Assembly (NCBI GenBank): GCA_030686995.1 | Contig: CM060694.1 | Coordinates: 89,704,762-89,768,761 of the forward strand | From: Artemisia argyi | Lineage: Eukaryota; Streptophyta; Magnoliopsida; Asterales; Asteraceae | Direction: 5' to 3' | DNA: 64,000 nucleotides | In this document: piece after piece, positions 43,181-55,086 of the stretch | Layout: every line of letters begins with the position of its first letter | Numbering within the stretch: the stretch's first letter is position 1 | The notes under the pieces: generated by a model | Told to the model about the DNA's origin: nothing | Seen by the model: the letters and a program-made list of their open reading frames with translations, nothing else | The model's database searches: none | Program-made: the position numbers and the translations under genes

Positions 43181-45649
43181 ATGGATACAGAATCTATTCA
43201 AACAAATGTTGCTGCAAAGTTGCCAGTTCTCAAACAGAATGAGTTTGAATTGTGGAGGTTAAGAATAGAACAGTTTTTCCAGGAGCAGGATTACACTCTC
43301 TGGGAAATCATTGAAGATGGAAACTCTTTTAAACCCACAACCACTTTATCAACAGTTGAAGGTAGGGAAATTTCAGTTGTTCAAACTATCCCTACAACTG
43401 CTGATGAAAGAATAAAGAAGAAGAATGACCTCAAGGCCAGAAGCATGCTGATGATGACCATTCCAAATGATCAACTTATAAACTTCAGCAAATTCAAAGA
43501 TGCCAAGTCATTATTTGAGGCAATTGTTGCAAGGTATGGAGGGAATGAAGCCACCAAGAAGACCCAGAAAACCCTTCTCAAGCAGCAGTTTGAAAATTTC
43601 TCATCAACCATGAATGAATCTCTTGACCACATGTTTACAAGGCTACAGAAAATTGTGAGCCAACTTGTTGTTCTTGGGGTTGATATACCTCAAGAAGATT
43701 TAAACTCAAAATTTCTGAGAAGCTTACCAGAAGAGTGGGCTATGCATGTTGTTGTTTGGAAGAATAAACCAGACATAGACACTATGGATCTTATGGATTT
43801 GTATAGCAACTTTAAAATTGTGGAACAAGAAGTAAAGAAAACTGGTGTCTCTAGTTCATATACTGAGAACATGGCTTTTATGTCATCTCCTAGTATCTCA
43901 AACCCAGTTAAAAATAAAAAGGTTGATAGTGAAGCTGGTGCTGCTAGTTCATCAAGCGGTACCTTTGGTATATTGAATGAAAAGGCTTGTTGTGCCTTTT
44001 TCACAAGTCAGAATAATGGGTCCATGCTAACTCATGAAGATCTCTTAGAAATCAATGATGATGATTTAGAAGAGATGGACCTAAAATGGCAAATTTCTCT
44101 TCTTAGCATGAGGGCTAAGAAATTCTATCAGAGGACGGGGAAGAAACTCACCATCAGCAGCAATGATACTGCTGGTTTTAACAAGTCAAAGATAGAATGC
44201 TATAACTGTCATATGTTGGGGCACTTCTCAAGAGAATGTAGAAGACCAAGGCAGCAAGATAGCAAAAATAGAGGTTTTGGAAGCAAGTCCAAGATAGGGG
44301 AATCATCCAATCCAAAGGCTATGGTAGCCATTGATGGATTAGGATTTGATTGGAGCTTTACAGCTGATGAAGAAGAAGTAGCTTCTCCTCAGACAGCTCT
44401 TATGGCTTTCACAACAGAGGTACTACCTGATAAAGTTTGTTCAAATAATTGTTCTGCTCTTAAAAGTTTAGAAACCTTAACCAAACGTTATGAGAATCAA
44501 AGAAAAGAATTAATTGATACAACTCATAGCTTAACAAATCATAAAAGAGGTATAGCTACTCTAGAGGAACAAGTCATACATTTTCGAACAAATGAATCTA
44601 CCTTTACTGATGTCAAAATTCTTCTTGAAAGAGAAATAATGTTTAAAGATAATGACATTTGTAACTTGAAAGATGAAGTAGATAGGCTTAGTAAGGCTAA
44701 AGAGAATATTCAAATAAGTGTAGAAACACTAGATTATGCATCTATGGGTGTGACTAACTTAATTGAACGTCAAGTTATTAATAAAGCTAAGTCTGGTGTT
44801 GGATACAAATCTGTTCCTCCACCATATAGAGGTATTCCTTCACCCCCAGGAATTGACCTAGAACACACAGGATTACCTGAATTTCAACTACCTGAATTAA
44901 ATTATGGTGTTCAACCAAAATCTAATGTAGTTGTTAATGAACCTTTGAAAGAAAGTGAAAGTTTAAGTAAAACTTCACTTCCTAAGGACAAGGTGTGTTC
45001 TTGTAGAAATTCAGATGGTCCAATCATTGAGGACTCAACATCTGATGATAAAAAGTTACTACAGGTTATGTCTAAACCTGAAGTGGTTAAGAAAGAAAGA
45101 ACAAGAGTTCCTAAGATAGTCAAACACAATACTGATAGGCCTAAGACCAATGAAAAACATGTTAGGCAACCAGTAAGATATTGTGAACAATATAGAACCA
45201 TAAACAAACCTAGAGGTAACCAAAGGAATTGGTATAGCCTCAAGTCTCTCCAACAAAGAGATAACAAAGTTTGTTACACATGTGGTAGTTTTGACCATCT
45301 TGCAGCTTTCTGTAATCAATGGGTATATTGGTATACAAATAATAGAGTGAACTACAAAAGGCAAACACCTAAATCTCATTTTCACTCTAATTCTAAAAGA
45401 TCAAAACCTAAAACAGTCACAAAAACAGTTCCTGCTGATAGAGCAAAAACTGTTCCTGCTGAAAGAAAAATGGTTTCTGCTGAAAAACCATATATGACTG
45501 TTTACCCAAAATTAACAATTAAGGGTGCAAAAACAACTTTCAAACATGCATCTAAAATTGTTCAAAGGCCCATTCAAACAAAAGCAGTGGTCCAAAAAAC
45601 AAGTTTGGAGATCAAAAGATACAACTGCAAAGCCATCAGTTTCTGCTGA
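43181..45649 (+). CDS. Copia gag (large, two zinc knuckles)
   Basis: Starts at MDTESIQTNVAAKL; an earlier in-frame ATG (43109) lies in the LTR and is not preferred. The N-terminal part is the copia capsid-type domain (ELWRLRIEQFFQEQDYTLWEII, LLKQQFENFSS). The first zinc knuckle is CYNCHMLGHFSREC at about residue 340, then a coiled-coil stretch (about 420-560), and a second CCHC-like CYTCGSFDHLAAFC at about residue 697. The C-terminus has VPADR, VPAER, VSAEK repeats. The stop at 45647 seems to follow a frame change near 45590, since the expected continuation runs in the next frame (45600-45821). Gag binds RNA and builds the particle. Confidence 0.85.
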   Translation: MDTESIQTNVAAKLPVLKQNEFELWRLRIEQFFQEQDYTLWEIIEDGNSFKPTTTLSTVEGREISVVQTIPTTADERIKKKNDLKARSMLMMTIPNDQLINFSKFKDAKSLFEAIVARYGGNEATKKTQKTLLKQQFENFSSTMNESLDHMFTRLQKIVSQLVVLGVDIPQEDLNSKFLRSLPEEWAMHVVVWKNKPDIDTMDLMDLYSNFKIVEQEVKKTGVSSSYTENMAFMSSPSISNPVKNKKVDSEAGAASSSSGTFGILNEKACCAFFTSQNNGSMLTHEDLLEINDDDLEEMDLKWQISLLSMRAKKFYQRTGKKLTISSNDTAGFNKSKIECYNCHMLGHFSRECRRPRQQDSKNRGFGSKSKIGESSNPKAMVAIDGLGFDWSFTADEEEVASPQTALMAFTTEVLPDKVCSNNCSALKSLETLTKRYENQRKELIDTTHSLTNHKRGIATLEEQVIHFRTNESTFTDVKILLEREIMFKDNDICNLKDEVDRLSKAKENIQISVETLDYASMGVTNLIERQVINKAKSGVGYKSVPPPYRGIPSPPGIDLEHTGLPEFQLPELNYGVQPKSNVVVNEPLKESESLSKTSLPKDKVCSCRNSDGPIIEDSTSDDKKLLQVMSKPEVVKKERTRVPKIVKHNTDRPKTNEKHVRQPVRYCEQYRTINKPRGNQRNWYSLKSLQQRDNKVCYTCGSFDHLAAFCNQWVYWYTNNRVNYKRQTPKSHFHSNSKRSKPKTVTKTVPADRAKTVPAERKMVSAEKPYMTVYPKLTIKGAKTTFKHASKIVQRPIQTKAVVQKTSLEIKRYNCKAISFC

Positions 45650-45821
45650 TAGCCAAACAGTTCATATTACTGCTAAGGGAAACAGGGCAAATGCTGTTAA
45701 GGCCTCAGCATGTTGGATTCTTAAATCCAATGTTGCATCAACAATTCTCAAAAGATTACATCCCATTGATGCAAGAGGCGGATCCAAGTCAGAAATGGTT
45801 TGGATCCCAAAACAAAACTAA
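45525..45821 (+). pseudogene. Copia gag tail in a shifted frame
   Basis: From about 45600 this frame reads like the gag tail of the family (KPSVSADS, VKASACW, LKRLHPIDARG, WIPKQN) and ends at 45821. It overlaps the protease frame (45691 onward) by about 130 nt, so gag and pol are in different frames here. Decay or programmed frameshifting cannot be told apart from one copy. Confidence 0.6.
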
Positions 45822-48800
45822 TTCCTTTATTTATGTGCAGGAACATTCATCAGCAGATACTGAAGATCAAGGATTCTCAGATAGTGGATGTTCAAGGCAC
45901 ATGATAGGCAACAAGTCTTATCTCTCAAATTTTCAATCAGTAGATGGAGGCTATGTTACCTTTGGAGGAGGAATTGGAGGAAAAATTACTGGTAAAGGTA
46001 CTATTAAAACCGGTAAACTAGATTTTGAAGATGTGTACTATGTGCAAGAGCTTAAGTATAATCTTTTTAGTGTCTCACAAATGTGTGACAAAAAGAACAA
46101 AGTTCTCTTTACTGACACTGAATGTCTTGTATTTTCTTCTGATTTTAAGATGCCTGATGAAAGTCAAGCACTCCTTAGAAATCCAAGAAAAGGCAACATG
46201 TACAGTGTTGATATGAAGAAAATTGTTCCAAAAGATTCTCTTACTTGTCTTATTGCTAAGGCCACATTGGATGAATCTATGAAATGGCATAGGAGGCTTG
46301 GTCATATTAACTTTAAAACCATAAATAAGATTGTCAAAGATGGTTTGGTAAGAGGTTTACCTCAAAAATGATTTGAAAATGATCAAACATGCATTGCTTG
46401 TCTTAAAGACAAACAACATAAAGCCACTTGTAAGCCCAAAATTTTTAACTCTATCAATCAATCATTGTTTATGCTGCATATGGACTTATTTGGTCCTACA
46501 AATGTTAGAAGTTTGTTGCATAAGAGATATTGTCTAGTTATTACTGATGACTTTAGTAGATTTACTTGGGTATTCTTTTTAGGTACTAAGGATGAGACTT
46601 CTAGCATCCTTAAGACTTTCATTACAGAGATAGAAAACCTAGTAAGCAAAAGAGTAAAAGTCATTAGATGTGATAATGGGACAGAATTTAAAAATAGAGT
46701 TATGGATGATTTCTGCAAAGAAAAATGTATTAAAAGAGAATTTAGTGTTGCAAGAACTCCACAACAGAATGGAGTTGCTGAAAGGAAAAATAGAACACTA
46801 ATAGAAGCTGCTAGAACTATGTTAGCTGACTCTAAGTTGCCTATAACTTTTTGGGCAGAAGCAGTCAACACTGCTTGCTATGTTCAAAATAGAGTTTTAG
46901 TTGTAAAACCTCACAATAAGACATCATATGAACTTTTTAGAGGTAGAACTCCTGAGATAGGATTTCTTAGACCTTTTGGATGTCATGTGACAATTCTTAA
47001 TACCTTAGACCATCTTGGAAAGTTTGATGGTAAAGCAGATGAAGGATTTTTAGTTGGATATTCTATCAATAGCAAAGCATTTAGAGTATACAACATGAGA
47101 ACTAGAAGAGTAGAGGAAAATCTACATGTGAAGTTTTTGGAAAATAAAACCAATGTAGAAGGTCAAGGTCCCAAATGGCTATTTGATCTTGAATCTCTAT
47201 CCAAATCAATGAATTATGTGCCTTTTGTTGCAGAATCTAATGAATTTTCAGGTTCACAAACTGCTGATGCAACAAATGGAGAAGGATTAGAGAATGAGGC
47301 AAATCAAGATTATGTGATAATGCCAATATGGACAAATACAAGTGTGGATTCAACTTCAATAAATAGTGAATCTTCTTCTGGAAATTCTAAAGAAGATGTT
47401 GAAGATGAATACAAGGAAGAAAAAGCTAAGGAACAAGAGTTTCAAGTCAGAAGTAACACTGCTGTTTCTGCTGATAAGCAAATCGTTCCCACTGATAAGC
47501 AAAATGTTTCTGCTGATGGACCATCAGAAGAAACACAAGCAAATCTCTCAGAAAATCAGGTGGATTTCAACAACCTTCCACCTGATTATCAAGTTCTTTC
47601 TACTCCACACTCAAGGATTCACAAAGTCCACTCCCTGGACAATGTAATTGGAGATGTACAATCAGGAGTGAAGACAAGACAATAATTGATGTCTTCAGAT
47701 CAACAAGGGCTTCTTGATGCCCTTTATGCTTCAAAACAGCATGAGTTTTCAAACTCTTGCTTATTTGTATGTTTTCTCTCACAAGATGAACCAAAGAATA
47801 TTCATAAAGCCCTAGAGAATTCAAGCTGGTTGGAGGCTATGCAAGAGGAGCTTCTTCAGTTTAAGATTCAAAAGGTATGGGTGCTAGTTGATTTACCAAG
47901 TGGTGTAAGGGTAATTGGCACTAGATGGGTTTTTAGGAATAAAAGGGATGAAAGGGGCATAGTGATAAGAAATAAAGCTAGATTAGTAGCTCAAGGGTAC
48001 ACACAAGAAGAAGGGATAGACTATGAAGAAGTTTTTGTTTTAGTAGCAAGGACTGAAGCCATTCGACTCTTTTTGGCTTATGCTTCATTTATGGGATTCA
48101 CAGTTTATCAAATGGATATCAAGAGTGCTTTCTTATATGGAACTATTGAAGAGGAGGTGTATGTCTCACAACCTCCTGGTTTTGTTGATCCTGACCATCC
48201 AGATAAAGTGTACAAGGTTGTTAAAGCTCTATATGGCCTACATCAGGCACCAAGAGCTTGGTATGAAACACTAGCTTCCTACTTAATTTCAAATGGATTT
48301 CAAAGAGGCAAGATAGATCAGACACTTTTCACCAAGAAGCATAAGAAGGATCTTTTGCTAGTTCAAGTGTATGTGGATGATATCATCTTTGGATCTACAA
48401 GGAAGGAAATGTGTTTGGAGTTTGAGAAGCTTATGCACAATAAGTTTCAGATGAGTTCCATGGGGGAACTTACATTTTTTTTGGGTCTGTAGGTTAAACA
48501 ATCAAGAGAAGGAATCTTTATTAGTCAAGACAAATATGTTGCAGAGATTCTTAGAAAGTTTCAATTTGCTGATTCCAAAACAGCAAGCACACCAATTGAT
48601 CATGAGAAGCCACTTCTTAAAGATGTAGAAGGAACTAATGTGGATGTACACACATACAGATCTATGATAGGTTCTTTGATGTATCTTACATCATCAAGAC
48701 CTGATATCATGTTCTCTGTTTGTGCTTGTGCAAGATATCAAGTAACTCCTAAGGTTTCTCATTTAACAGCAGTCAAGAGAATTTGTAGATATCTCAAGGG

Positions 48801-49305
48801 TCAACCTAGGTTGGGTCTGTGGTATTCTAAGGAGTCATCTTTTGACTTGGTAGCATACTCAAATAGTGATTATGCTGGTGCTAGCTTGGACAGAAAGTCA
48901 ACAACAGGAGGATGTCAATTCCTTGGGTGTAGACTTATCTCATGGCAGTGTAAGAAGCAGACAATGGTGGCTACTTCAACAACTGAAGCTGAATATGTAG
49001 CTGCTGCAAATTGTTGTGGTCAAGTCCTATGGCTTCAAAACCAACTTCTTGACTATGGGTACAATTTCTTACATACCATTATTCATATTGATAATAGTAG
49101 TACAATTTGCATTATTAAAAATCCAGTGCAACATTCTAAAACTAAACACATTGAAATAAGACATCATTTTATTCGAGATTGCAATGAAAAGAGGTTAATT
49201 CAAGTAATGAAAATTGCTTCAGAACAAAACTTTGCAGATCTTCTTACAAAAGCTTTTGATATTGGAAGATTTCAGTACTAGGTAGCAGGTATTGGAATGC
49301 TTAAT
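45691..49305 (+). pseudogene. Copia pol: protease, integrase, RT, RNase H (one frame, four stops)
   Basis: Protease SDSGCSRHMIGN (about 45882); GAG-preintegrase/HHCC (WHRRLGHINF ... CIACLKDKQH); integrase catalytic Asp in HMDLFGPT, Asp in IRCDNGTEF, Glu in NGVAERKNRT (about 46480-46790); RT from about 47790 with [10 protein letters not shown] (about 48368); RNase H about 48640-49280. In-frame stops: TGA 46369, TAA 47683, TAG 48490 (expected Gln, FLGL*VKQ) and TAG 49279 (RFQY*, just before the family's end). RNase H shows AYSNSD where AYTDSD is usual, so its first Asp is Asn. There is no frameshift from 45691 to 49305, in keeping with a young insertion. Confidence 0.9.
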
Positions 49306-50759
49306 CTTTAAAAATTTTCAATATAATGTGTTCTTGTATATAGATTTTGTTAATGCATCTAACTTTGTCATCTAAAACTACTATTACCAATTAAAAGTTA
49401 TTCATACAGTTAGTCCTATGATTATTCTAATTCAAGACAAGTACTTTGTACTTTGTTTATTTGGTTTTAGACTAACAGTTTCAGGTATGAATGTTTGAGC
49501 TGAAAGGCTATTTCAAGTGAAATCTGCTGATCAAAGCTGCGGATCATTGCTGCTGAAAGATGATCATTGCTGCTGATATAATAGGTTCATGATAGAAAAA
49601 GTTTGGGACTTCAAAACTCCTTAAAACTTCTTTCTTGAAATCTGATTATGATGTTTCACTTTGAATTGATAAATTAGTTGATCAGTTATTAACTGATACA
49701 ACTCACTTTCTATCATTTTATACTCTCAAGTATAATGTGACTAATCTACGGATATCTGATAGAAAGAACAGCGAGCAAAAGTGAATCTAACACTTGTGTT
49801 AGAGGTAACAAATGCCACGAGCTGGAAACCCTATAAAGAAAGCCTTTTGAATAGGTTTATCTGTACACAGGCAGTTATTTATAACTGAAAACATTGGTTC
49901 TCACACAACCAGAGGTTGTTTAAACCAAAATTTTGATTAAGTGTTAGTTACCACACTTAATCCATTCAAAATGGTTGTAAGCAGTATGATTTTTCATCAT
50001 AAAATCATATACATACTGCTAAGGCAAAAGTTTCTTAAAAAGATTTTCAAAAGATGACTTTAAAAACCATCAACAGATGGACCATGAGTCAAAAACGTCC
50101 ATTGAATCACCTCTCATAGGAGTTAACACACCTAGAAGTGATGAGGGCAGAATCTTAAACTCTTAAGGAATTGATGGCTTCATGTACAAATTGTCTGAAA
50201 ACATGAAAATTGCTAGATCAGATAATATGATTGTGAGAGATCTTCCAAACAGGGGAGGAAATTGCTCAGGAGAGAAATAAATCTCAGGGGAGGTTTCAAA
50301 AGCCCTTTAAAGGAAGATTAACCAAAGAAAAAGAAGGAAAAGATAAGAGCATACAAGATGATGACATGGTTTCTACTGATAAAGAACAAGAACAAAGCTG
50401 ATAGGAGAAAGTTCTATCTAGATCAAAAGATGAAAGGTTTCAAGTTCAGTTCACTACGTTTGTTCATCACTTCCAAAGACATGCTGAAAGATAATTTCTA
50501 CTTCATGGAACAAGCATCCAAGATACACAGCATCATTGTCTCTTAAAATTCTTCAAGTTGAATATTGCACCATCTTTTAGTCCAAGAATGGAGCAAAGAA
50601 CAGAAAGCTGATGAGTTATAGAGAAAGACATTCAATCACTCAAAAGAGAAGAAAGTTTAGATCACAGTCTGACAATGAAGTGTTTGAAAGATCTTCACAA
50701 AGTCCTCATTTAATTCAGAAAAACATGTTTGAATGTAATTCACATGTTTAGGGGAGGAT
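49306..50759. other. Copia 3' untranslated/interior region
   Basis: About 1.45 kb with no recognisable domain (an ORF at 50358-50546 is short and unassigned). It is the position where Sirevirus-like elements may carry an extra gene; none is visible. Holds further CTGCTGAT words (49523-49580) and a polypurine tract GGGGAGGA at 50751-50758 before the LTR. Confidence 0.65.
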
Positions 50760-51506
50760 TGTTGGGAATTAAATAATCAGAAGAATCAGCATAAAGGTTT
50801 AAGGTAATACATCAAGTATGTTTCTGCTGATAAAGCACAAAGCAAGTTTCCACTGATGGATTCTGCTGAAGAACGTTTTCTACTGATAGTGTTTCTGCTG
50901 ATGGATTCTGCTGATGCTACTATGACTCATATAACAGCTGTGTAGATAAGTACAACTTATTCTACTGACTCATATACAAGATAATATCTTTGTTGTAGTC
51001 ATCAAATTGAACACTCCAAGTGAGTTGTAATCCTAGATACATGTTGTATCTTAATGACTAACATGATAAGTCATCAACTAGCTAGAATGAAGCTTAGTCA
51101 TAAGCTAGTAAATTAGATGAGTCATATAGATTGTAAAAGATCTTTCCTTGGACTATAAAAGGAAGATCTTAGATATGTGTATATACGTGCGTAATAAAAG
51201 TGTGATAGACATAGACATATACATAGAGAAAAACATTAGAACAAAACACAAGATTCAAGGTCTTTGTAACCCTAGTGATAGTGAAGATCACTCGTATTAT
51301 TTTGAATAATATTGAATCGTTTGGTGAAATACTTTCATTGTTCTTTGTTCAATAAACACAAGCGTCACAATTCCATTTCTAATAAACATTCTAAGTGTGA
51401 TTAAGTAGATTCCGCATACTTAATCATATTCACTCAAAGTATCATATTTACACATTACAAAGGGCCAACACCTCATAGTGTGTGATCAAATCAAGTGATC
51501 CTCTCA
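50760..51506 (+). repeat. Copia 3' LTR
   Basis: Pairs with 42400-43133; 13-bp extra GATTCTGCTGATG-type repeat unit near 50905. Confidence 0.95.
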
Positions 51507-51511
51507 CTTTA

Positions 51512-52121
51512 TTTATACACAAAAACACAATTTGATTATAGAAAGAAAAAAAATGACAATCGTACAAAATTTACCCTCGCCATGCAGGCAACGAGGATCA
51601 AGTGGCCAAAAAAACGGTGGATGGGGTGTTGTGGCGATCCTCAATGACCCAGCCACGGTGGACTGGCGACTCCCACACCGTGTGCTCTTACTACTGAAAA
51701 ATGTTGTTTGCTAAAAAAATTACTCGGCATTGTCATCATAAGCAGGAATGTAATAATGGTTGTTGATTTGTTAAAAACCATCCCAGACAACTGATTTAGA
51801 CTACTTGAAAACCTTTCTAAAATAATTGAGCCACTAGAGACCAGATAAATAAAGTAGCTAGATGTTTCTTGAAACAACTACTCTAATTATTATGATACAT
51901 ATAAGTCATGGCGTCAATAGGATCGAGTGGGTTGACCAAATTCGAATACAATAAGGCTTATCGAGTCGAGTAAATCAAGTTAAAATATCTTATAGGGTTG
52001 TTTGACTTGAACCCGATAATCCGGCATCATTATTGGATCAGGTTAGGGTTGATTTATTTTTGTTATTGGGTCAATCCGATAAATAAATGTTAATATCTCT
52101 TAAACTGTTAATTGTTAAGCC
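51512..52121. other. Intergenic DNA
   Basis: AT-rich; no gene or clear repeat seen. Confidence 0.5.
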
Positions 52122-52580
52122 AAAAAAAAATGTATCATCGTGACGAGCATTTAATTATCTTATTATAGATTGTCACTTTGATATACTTTTGACAAACATT
52201 TTTTTTTTCACTTTTTTACAGTTTTTTCCCTTTCTTTTTCAAACTTGGATGAGAAATCACATGCGATATTACACTTCATAAATAAATTGCTATAATTTAT
52301 AATTTAAATATAGCGAGTGTGATATATGATTGGAAAGCCAAGAATGTATGTTTTCTATTGCAGAAAAAAGGAAAAGTTTTTGATTTATAGACAAATATGT
52401 ATGTCAATTTTAGTACGGATGTTTAGTGTTCAAACTTCGATATTAATATTATATCACATGTGATATGTAATTCAAATTTTAGTACAGGTAAGAAAACGTG
52501 AAAAAAAAAAGACCCAAAAAGTTGGTCCAAAGTATATTAAAGTGCATGTTTATAGAAAGATAATTAAATACCCGTATATA
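52122..52580. mobile_element. Degraded foldback MITE, copy 3
   Basis: The arms retain the order ATCGTGACGAG..TTTAATTATCTT, ATACTTTTGACAAACATTTTTT and, at the right, AAAGTATATTAAAGTGCATGTTTATAGAAAGATAATTAAAT, as in copies 1 and 2. The central ATCATATATGAT array is lost or much diverged. Confidence 0.5.
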
Positions 52581-52587
52581 AAAAGAT

Positions 52588-53575
52588 TTTAAAGCTTAAA
52601 TATTGCCAATGCATAAAGTTGAGTTTTCAGTGGCGATGATAGAGAAATGATCAAAGCCCAAACAGGAACAACCAAGTAGTATTGATTTCGAAACACAAAA
52701 TGATAGAATGCAAATAGAAAAAAGAAAAAGAATATATCACTCTTGAGAAAAGAAGAAGATGAAACGTGGCAGGCGAGATCTCATTTTGTAAGATTATTAT
52801 CAAAATGACATAGTTTTGAGGGTTTTATGTTCAACCTTGCATACACAACAACCACACTCTCAATTATGACTATTATTATATAAATAAAACATAGACAATT
52901 GAAAGTTAAAAAAGAAGAAATCTCTAATGCTTCCTCTGCTGTATTTCCGTTTACATTTCGAGGTCCACACCAACCTCCCTTTTCCCATCGACACTGGCAT
53001 CGCCAGATGGTCAACCCCATCACCACCGTGCTGGCAATAGCTACCATGGTAATGGCGATGGGATGACCAGTACCATCACCATTGGCGGGTGGTTAATATA
53101 GCGCCAACATGAAAGTTGAAGGAGCCATATTGAGAAATTGTGTATGATGATGAAGTTGCAACCAAATTTTTTAGCAACTCAAGTGCCAACAACTTCCTTT
53201 TTTTGAATGGTAGCTTCGCTTATTTTACATCTCTCTTGTGTGCTTAATTTTAGCAACATTAAGTTGCATTTCTAATTCTTCTTTTCTTACTGGATTTCGC
53301 CTCATACTCCAGCCTGCCTTCTTTCACATACTGTTAGGATTTAGTAATCACACGAACGTATAAACTCTTTTTAACAAATTTTTATGCTTCATAAACCACA
53401 AGAATAAATGTGATGATGGTTTTAATCACGGTAGGTGTTTTGGACGATGATAAACTATCCTTTTTTCCCTTGAAATAAGTGTTTAGATTTCATTTTCCAA
53501 CTAGCAAAAATTTTAAGTTTTCGCTAACAGTTCGTTTTTAGCTACATATAAAAACACAAGAATGATATTTATCAG
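52588..53575. repeat. Roughly 1-kb direct duplication, copy 1
   Basis: Aligns with 54145-55085 (AAAGCTTAAAT..GCCA, CAGTGGCGATGATAGAG, CATCGACACTGGCATCGC, GAAGGAGCCATATTGAGAA). On the minus strand 53047-52781 encodes a 88-codon ORF with a hydrophobic stretch (MVAIASTVVMGLTIW) followed by RCQCRW; a stop lies upstream in the frame relative to copy 2. Confidence 0.8.
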
Positions 53576-54144
53576 ATGACATAAATATCTTATATTATGT
53601 CATACACTAACCTTCCCTTTAAATTATTATTTATCTTATATTAAAAGCAATTAATATAAACTACCAAGGTAAAAGGAGAAAGACATACATTTAGTGAATT
53701 AGATGAATTTATTTACAAAAGTCTTTGTGGCTTAACACAGCGTTTTCAGATAATCATAATTGTTATGCTTTTAAAACAATTAAGATATATCAAGAAAAAT
53801 AACAAAAGTATATGTTTTTGAGTTTTCGGATATCTAAAATCCAAAAAATAAAAAATAAATAAAAATAAAAGATATCCGAGTACGAACATTCAGATATCTG
53901 AAATTTTAATTAAAATATATTAGAAATACATATGATGTCTTGGTAATTGAAGATACTTTTTTTCAAACACTTGTTAGACATTTTCTCAAAACATTTAGTC
54001 ACTTACTATGCATATCAAACACATTTCATAAAAACACGAGTCATCAGTAACAAATGTTGGTTACAGGAGCAAAACCATTAGGTTACAAAGATAGTAGAAT
54101 AATTAGAGTGTAGACAAATAATTTGAAGTTTCTTTCCCATGAAG
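53576..54144. other. AT-rich spacer between duplicates
   Basis: No gene seen; an ATCCGA/GGATAT-rich stretch at 53826-53905 (repeated CGGATATCT-like words). Confidence 0.5.
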
Positions 54145-55085
54145 ATTTAAAGCTTAAATTTGCCACTGCATAATGTTGAGTTATCAGTGGCGATGATAGA
54201 GGAATGATCAAAGCCCACACAGGAACAACTATGTAGTATTAATTTGGCTACACAAAATGACAATGAAAATAGAAAAAAGAAAAAGAATGTATCACTCTTG
54301 AGAAGAAAAGAAGATGAAAAGTGGCATGTGAGTATTTTTTGTAAGATTAATTATTATCAAAACGACGTATTTTTAATATGCCCAACCTTGCATACACAAT
54401 AGCCACACTCACTAAAAAAAAGCAATGGCGTTTCCATTTGCATCTCAAGTTCCACACCCACCTCCCATTTTCCATCGACACTGGCATCGCGAGATGGTCA
54501 ACCCCATCACCACCATGCCGACAATGGCCGCCATGGTAATGGCGATGGGATGGCCGGTACCATGACCACTGGTGGGTGGTGCATGTAGCACCACCATGAA
54601 AGTCGAAGGAGCCATATTGAGAAGTTGTGTGTGATGGATGAAGTTGTAAGTGAATTTGTGTTGTTTGAAATGTGAGTGATGATGAAGTTGCAAGTTGCAA
54701 CCAAATTTTATAGCAACCCCATGTGCCAACAACTTCCCTTTTTTCAATGGTTAGCTTCTCTTATTTTACATCTCTTGTATATTTAATTTTTGCAACATTA
54801 AGTTGTGTTTCTAACTCTTTTCTTGCTAGATTTCACTTCATACTTACTGTTAGGATTTATTAATCACAAGAATTTATAAACTCTTTTTAACAAATTTTTA
54901 TGCTTTATAAACCACAAGAACAAATGTGATTATGGTTTTAATCACAGTAGGTGTTTTGAGTGATGACAAACTATCCTTTTTCCCCTTGAAATAAGTTTTT
55001 GGATTTTCGTTGTCCAATTAGTAAAGATTTTAAGCTTTTGCTAACAGTTTGTTTTTAGCTACATATAAGGACATATGAATGATAG
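54145..55085. repeat. Roughly 1-kb direct duplication, copy 2
   Basis: Second copy of 52588-53575. On the minus strand an ORF 54747-54445 (100 codons) contains MAPSTFMVVLHAPP, then a hydrophobic stretch ITMAAIVGMVVMGLTI and SRCQCRW. It is conserved in the other copy, so it may be a small membrane-protein gene or its remnant. No family recognised. Confidence 0.75.
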
Positions 55086-55086
55086 C

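Larger units (their letters stand above)
42400..51506 (+). mobile_element. Full-length Ty1/copia LTR retrotransposon (probably Sirevirus-like)
   Basis: LTRs 42400-43133 (734 bp) and 50760-51506 (747 bp), both TGTTGGGAATTA ... CTCTCA, flanked by CTTTA (42395-42399 and 51507-51511). PBS TGGTATCAGAGC at 43136 (initiator Met tRNA). Ten substitutions and one 13-bp indel separate the LTRs by hand count, so it is the youngest datable insertion here. Integrase precedes RT, as in copia. A large gag and about 1.5 kb between pol and the 3' LTR suggest the Sirevirus lineage; that is inference. Confidence 0.95.

Noticed and set aside
49306..50759. Envelope-like gene in the copia 3' region
   Set aside because: Position would suit a Sirevirus extra gene, but no ORF with signal peptide or membrane segment is present.
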